Below, one piece after another: positions 61,871 to 64,000 of a stretch of 64,000 bases of DNA. The DNA lies in NCBI RefSeq assembly GCF_000019085.1, contig NC_010321.1, positions 1,124,501-1,188,500 on the forward strand, read 5' to 3'. The notes beneath the pieces were generated by a model that saw only the letters and a list, made by a program, of their open reading frames with translations, made no database searches and was not told where the DNA came from. This DNA comes from Thermoanaerobacter pseudethanolicus ATCC 33223. GTDB taxonomy: Bacteria; Bacillota; Thermoanaerobacteria; Thermoanaerobacterales; Thermoanaerobacteraceae. Numbering within the stretch: the stretch's first letter is position 1; each line of letters begins with the position of its first letter. Both the position numbers and the translations under genes were made by a program.

Positions 61871-62860
61871 TTGACAGAATTCATATTTTTGCTGGTAGTA
61901 ATCGGTTTAATTTTCGTTTTCTTATCGGTTATTTTAAGTTTCATACCTCTGGGTCTTTGGATCTCGGCCTTGGCGGCGGGAGTTAAAATCGGTATTTTTA
62001 CCCTCGTAGGCATGAGATTAAGGCGCGTTCCGCCGGATAAGATAGTGAAACCGCTGATCAAAGCCATCAAAGCAGGGCAGGATGTGGAAATAAACAAGCT
62101 TGAGGCCCATTACCTGGCCGGGGGTAATGTGGACAAGGTCATAGATGCCTTGATAGCGGCCCAGAGGGCGAACATCTCCTTGGAGTTCGAGAGGGCGGCG
62201 GCCATAGACCTGGCGGGGCGGGATGTGCTGCACGCCGTTCAGATGAGTGTAAACCCTAAGGTCATCGAGACTCCGGTAGTAGCTGCTGTAGCCAAGGATG
62301 GCATCGAGGTGAAGGTAAAAGCACGGGTTACCGTGAGGGCTAATATCGACCGGTTGGTGGGCGGTGCCGGTGAGGAGACCATAATAGCCCGTGTGGGCGA
62401 GGGTATTGTTACTACCGTGGGCTCATCCAATAGCCATAAAGAAGTGCTGGAAAACCCGGACTCTATTTCAAGGACTGTGCTGAATAAGGGTCTTGATGCC
62501 GGAACCGCCTTTGAGATTTTATCAATAGACATTGCTGACGTGGATGTGGGAAGGAATATCGGTGCGCGGCTTCAGATCGATCAGGCCGAAGCCGATAAGC
62601 GGATTGCCCAGGCCAAAGCCGAGGAGCGAAGGGCTATGGCCGTGGCGAGAGAACAGGAAATGAAAGCTATGGTTCAGGAAATGAGGGCGAAGGTGGTCGA
62701 GGCGGAGGCCGAAGTTCCCAAGGCTATGGCCGAAGCTCTGCGCACCGGAAAGATCGGAGTTATGGACTATTACAACATGAGAAACGTTATAGCCGATACC
62801 ATGATGAGGGAATCCTTCTCAAAACTGGGGCAGGAGAGGCAGCAGGAGGAAAAAGAATAA
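61871..62860 (+). CDS. floA: Flotillin-like protein FloA
   Basis: A 329-residue membrane-raft scaffold. N-terminal hairpin membrane segment ([21 protein letters not shown] and the next hydrophobic run), the SPFH-like domain, and a C-terminal coiled region rich in Ala-Glu repeats ([19 protein letters not shown]). Translation starts at TTG 61871 after GGAGGGG. It pairs with NfeD; B. subtilis yqeZ-yqfA is the same arrangement. Confidence 0.95.
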
Positions 62861-62875
62861 AGGCGGTGAGTCTTC

Positions 62876-63355
62876 GTGGATTTTGATAACCTTTTATCCT
62901 TGATCGTTTTTGTATTTTTAGTAGCCAATTGGGTGCGCAAGCTGCTGGGCAGGAAGCAAAAGCCCGGCAGACCCCGGAAGATTCCAGTAGGAACACCTCA
63001 ATTGGGGGAAGAAATTAAATCCTTTAATGATGCCTTTCCGAAAAAGCCAGAATATGCTTCTGAACCCATTGCAGGAGTAAGTGCAGCGGACGAACCCTAT
63101 AACGGCCTTGAATCGAATATTAAAACAGAGTCTGGATCTAGTTTTGAAGATTACGAATTCGAATCCGAACTAATTGGTGAGGGCGAAATGGAAAACTATA
63201 TGCCCCATAGACAGGCGGAAGTAGGGCAGGAACCGATAGTGCTTACCAAAAAAGAAAAGCAGCTCTTCGCCCGTGAAGAGGAAATTATAAAGGGTTTCTT
63301 ATTCCATGAGCTATTCGGCAGCCCCCTTTCCAAAAGGGTTCATTCCGGCCGTTGA
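62876..63355 (+). CDS. Third gene of the nfeD-floA operon, unknown membrane protein
   Basis: A 159-residue protein not assigned to a named family. It has an N-terminal membrane helix (LLSLIVFVFLVANWV), a basic stretch (RKLLGRKQKPGRPRK), an acidic middle part and a C-terminus ending EEEIIKGFLFHELFGSP and a few more residues. Starts at GTG 62876 after AAGGCGGTGAG. Its position right after floA suggests a NfeD/FloA-linked function. Confidence 0.7.
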   Translation: MDFDNLLSLIVFVFLVANWVRKLLGRKQKPGRPRKIPVGTPQLGEEIKSFNDAFPKKPEYASEPIAGVSAADEPYNGLESNIKTESGSSFEDYEFESELIGEGEMENYMPHRQAEVGQEPIVLTKKEKQLFAREEEIIKGFLFHELFGSPLSKRVHSGR

Positions 63356-63482
63356 AGGAGACAAGGAAAGCCTCCATACTTTACAGAGGCTGGACGTGTT
63401 CAGAAAGGTAAGGGATGAAATTAAAATCAGGTTAAAGGGTAACAACACCATGCAAAAAGAAAAAATTAAAAAAATTGTGTAA
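63351..63482 (+). pseudogene. Possible C-terminal fragment of an ArsC/LMW-phosphatase-like gene
   Basis: In the frame ending at the TAA at 63480-63482, the reading VFRKVRDEIKIRL resembles the C-terminal helix of thioredoxin-type arsenate reductases. No start, no catalytic CxxxxxR loop. A lysine-rich tail follows. Short and so uncertain. Confidence 0.35.
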
Positions 63483-63497
63483 AGTACAAGTTCGTAA

Positions 63498-63522
63498 AAA
63501 AGAGGCTTTTATAGCCTCTTTT
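63498..63522 (+). terminator. Terminator
   Basis: AAAAGAGGCT at 63498-63507 pairs perfectly with AGCCTCTTTT at 63513-63522 around a five-base loop. Confidence 0.9.
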
Positions 63523-63526
63523 CTGT

Positions 63527-63590
63527 GTGCGCCCAGCATGGGTGATAGCTAGACTGAGGGGATAAGATCGAGACAGTAACTTGTTAATTT
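63527..63590 (+). mobile_element. 5' fragment of a group II intron
   Basis: GTGCGCCCAGCATGGGTG at 63527-63544 is the conserved 5' end of many bacterial group II introns, followed by ATAGCTAGACTG. It directly follows a terminator hairpin, a site often used by such introns. No domain V or reverse transcriptase follows, so it is a truncated scar; its right edge is a guess. Confidence 0.6.
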
Positions 63591-63922
63591 TCGGCGAAGG
63601 TAGGCTTATCTTGGGAAAATAATTTTTGCCGCGATATCATAGATGACAAATATATTAGCTTTCTACATAATAATACAGCTTAGAAGTTACAGCATGAGTG
63701 ACATAGCTTATAATATATGAATTTTAAAGGAAATTTTGGAGGAACAAAGTATCACTGTATCATTGTTGACTATAAAAAAATCTAAACCAAAAGCTTGAAG
63801 GGACAACAGTAAAAGAATACATTGAGCAAAAGAAAAAGCAGCTATGCAGAGATATAAAATATAACAAGTACAGCTCCTTTTTTCCCAAAGAGGTATAAGA
63901 TAATTAGTTTATGGGTAAAATA
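63591..63922. other. Gene-free stretch, only short broken frames
   Basis: No gene recognised. A 36-codon open frame on + (to the TAA near 63899) reads a lysine-rich segment including TVKEYIEQKKKQL; it has no start and may be a remnant of a lost element. Confidence 0.4.
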
Positions 63923-63977
63923 AAAACACCTCATATTCCTATTTATAACACTAGAGTTTAGTAGTATGAGGTGTTTT
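63923..63977 (+). terminator. Inverted repeat, probable bidirectional terminator
   Basis: AAAACACCTCATA at 63923-63935 pairs with TATGAGGTGTTTT at 63965-63977 across a 29-base loop. T on one side and A on the other would allow use on both strands. Confidence 0.65.
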
Positions 63978-64000
63978 AAACGAAGGCAAATTTTTTTTTG

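Larger units (their letters stand above)
58979..63355. other. GC-rich block, probable lateral acquisition
   Basis: From the symporter to the third floA-operon gene the sequence is GC-rich with many C/G third positions. For example 61681-61740 has 36 G/C in 60, while 57421-57480 has 12 in 60. The block is flanked by gene remnants (ImmA-like, ArsC-like) and a group II intron scar. Confidence 0.75.

Noticed and set aside
63780-63899. Transposase end fragment in the Lys-rich frame
   Set aside because: I could not tie the short translation to any transposase family, and no terminal repeats were found.
1-64000. CRISPR arrays, tRNA or rRNA genes
   Set aside because: No regularly spaced repeats and no tRNA or rRNA-like segments were found on reading through.

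Overview
The window looks like a chromosomal segment of an AT-rich, endospore-forming, thermophilic Firmicute, most like Thermoanaerobacter or Caldanaerobacter. The reasons are the sporulation genes (spoIIIA, spoIVB, spo0A, spoIIM, spoIIA, spoVA, sigK), a type IV pilus locus of Gram-positive layout, Firmicute gene order around efp, folD, dxs, recN and spo0A, and an OLE RNA gene. Nearly every gene is on the + strand. No tRNA, rRNA, CRISPR array or intact insertion sequence was seen.

Layout. 1-4.6 kb: a cut-off U32 peptidase-family gene, a class B penicillin-binding protein, an uninterrupted sigK, yqeG and aroE. 4.6-14.5 kb: a type IV pilus operon (pilB, pilT, pilC, major pilin, pilD, four minor pilin-like proteins, a ComFB protein, pilM, pilN, pilO) behind a structured leader. 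14.5-20.9 kb: aroK, an endonuclease IV-like gene, proB, proA, aroQ, pepP, efp and a zinc-ribbon gene. 21-26 kb: spoIIIAA-AH. 26-30.1 kb: asp23-like, nusB, folD, xseA, xseB, ispA. 30.3-31.5 kb: OLE RNA and its partner gene oapA. 31.5-39.6 kb: dxs, tlyA, nadK, argR, recN, spoIVB, spo0A. 39.8-44.4 kb: a steA-steB-glycosyltransferase-DUF3866 envelope cluster. 44.6-53.1 kb: a NUDIX gene, an EndoQ-like gene, spoIIM, a xerD-like gene that has lost its catalytic residues, dacF, spoIIAA-AB-sigF, a dodecin and spoVAC-AD-AE. 53.2-58.5 kb: cca, an M50 protease, scpA, scpB, DUF1002, DUF2953 and ytfJ. 58.5-64 kb: a remnant-rich region holding a GC-rich block (a dicarboxylate/amino-acid symporter, nfeD, floA and a third small gene) that looks laterally acquired and ends beside a group II intron scar.

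How the genes work together. Isoprenoid precursor synthesis (dxs, ispA), shikimate and proline synthesis, DNA repair and the sporulation programme are interleaved, as is usual in Firmicutes. Several sporulation promoters are readable: perfect sigma-H matches before spo0A and spoIIA, a strong sigma-G match before the dodecin-spoVA operon, a sigma-F/G-like match before spoIVB and dacF, and a sigma-K/E-like match before sigK.

The most interesting pattern is post-transcriptional. Before spoIVB, spoIIM and dacF, the ribosome-binding site is perfectly or nearly perfectly complementary to a segment lying just after the upstream gene and upstream of, or inside, the gene's own apparent promoter. Read-through RNA would therefore fold the ribosome-binding site shut, while RNA from the dedicated promoter would lack the blocking arm. 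A 13-base perfect complement of the spo0A ribosome-binding site also sits just beyond the first spo0A terminator. Other highlights are the XerD-like pseudo-recombinase, a 40-codon minus-strand gene with a sigma-G-like promoter, and a forespore-type membrane dodecin with an internal start.
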